Below are positions 5,953 to 5,959 of a stretch of 5,959 nt of DNA, one piece after another (position 1 is the first letter of the stretch; every line of letters starts with the position of its first letter). This DNA is from Victivallales bacterium (lineage in GTDB: Bacteria > Verrucomicrobiota > Lentisphaeria > Oligosphaerales > Oligosphaeraceae): positions 1 to 5,959 of the forward strand of contig JAFZZD010000292.1 of the NCBI GenBank assembly GCA_017615955.1, written 5' to 3'. The notes under the pieces were generated by a model, which saw only the letters and a program-made list of their open reading frames with translations, had not been told where the DNA came from and did no database searches. Made by a program: the position numbers and the translations under genes.

Positions 5953-5959
5953 GGACATG

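Larger units (their letters stand above)
5756..5959. other. Non-coding 3' region with two structured elements
   Basis: No convincing gene lies in these 204 bases. The first 49 bases show nothing clear. Then come an 11-bp hairpin (5805-5829), a short AT-rich part with the 8-mer ATTGCATA twice (5852-5859 and 5883-5890), and a long imperfect inverted repeat (5895-5952). A 38-codon minus-strand frame (5842-5958) exists but has no ribosome-binding evidence. Confidence 0.6.

Noticed and set aside
5842..5958. 38-codon minus-strand frame as a real gene
   Set aside because: No ribosome-binding site can be seen, and it lies across the inverted repeat; kept only as part of the repeat-element finding.
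5951..5959. AAGGA followed by ATG at 5957 as the start of a next gene
   Set aside because: Only one base separates the purine run from the ATG, too close for a working site, and the window ends there.
1..5959. CRISPR array, tRNA, rRNA or insertion sequence
   Set aside because: No regularly spaced repeats, no cloverleaf or rRNA-like stretch, and no transposase coding sequence seen on either strand.

Overview
The window holds three convincing genes, all on the + strand. Two form a compact type IV toxin-antitoxin pair (AbiEi/AbiEii, 75-1561). The third encodes a very large secreted multidomain protein (1697-5755) with tandem carbohydrate-binding-like modules, a glycoside-hydrolase-like TIM barrel and a C-terminal CBM9-like module. 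A 204-base non-coding tail (5756-5959) carries two strong inverted repeats.

Organism: nothing in the window fixes the taxon. Long exported proteins with jelly-roll modules, a clan GH-A-like barrel and a CBM9-like end are common in polysaccharide-degrading PVC bacteria (Lentisphaeria/Victivallales, Kiritimatiellae, Planctomycetes) and also occur in Bacteroidota. I lean towards a Lentisphaeria-like bacterium from a polysaccharide-rich habitat. This is inference, with low to moderate confidence.

Layout: 1-74 is a short leader with two small dyads and the ribosome-binding site of abiEi. 75-695 is the AbiEi antitoxin/repressor, and 692-1561 the AbiEii nucleotidyltransferase toxin, coupled by an ATGA overlap. 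1562-1696 is an AT-rich regulatory gap with a perfect 8+8 dyad, a possible promoter and the Shine-Dalgarno site that sets the start of the large gene. 1697-5755 encodes, in order: signal peptide, two CBM4_9-like copies (about 71% identical by hand count, 519-base period), a charged linker with an A10 tract, a beta-rich region, an Ig-like module, the TIM barrel, a small beta domain, a second Ig-like region and a CBM9-like domain. 5756-5959 has an 11-bp perfect hairpin without a T-tract and a 16-bp imperfect inverted repeat enclosing a smaller stem.

The toxin-antitoxin pair looks like an independent defence/stability cassette beside a carbohydrate-scavenging gene. The large gene has its own leader and looks more GC-rich by eye, so no functional link is argued. 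The points most worth following are the A10 tract, where a slip in either direction would give a CBM-only protein; the barrel's missing Asn before the putative acid/base; the recent internal duplication; and the structured 3' element, which looks like a dispersed repeat.
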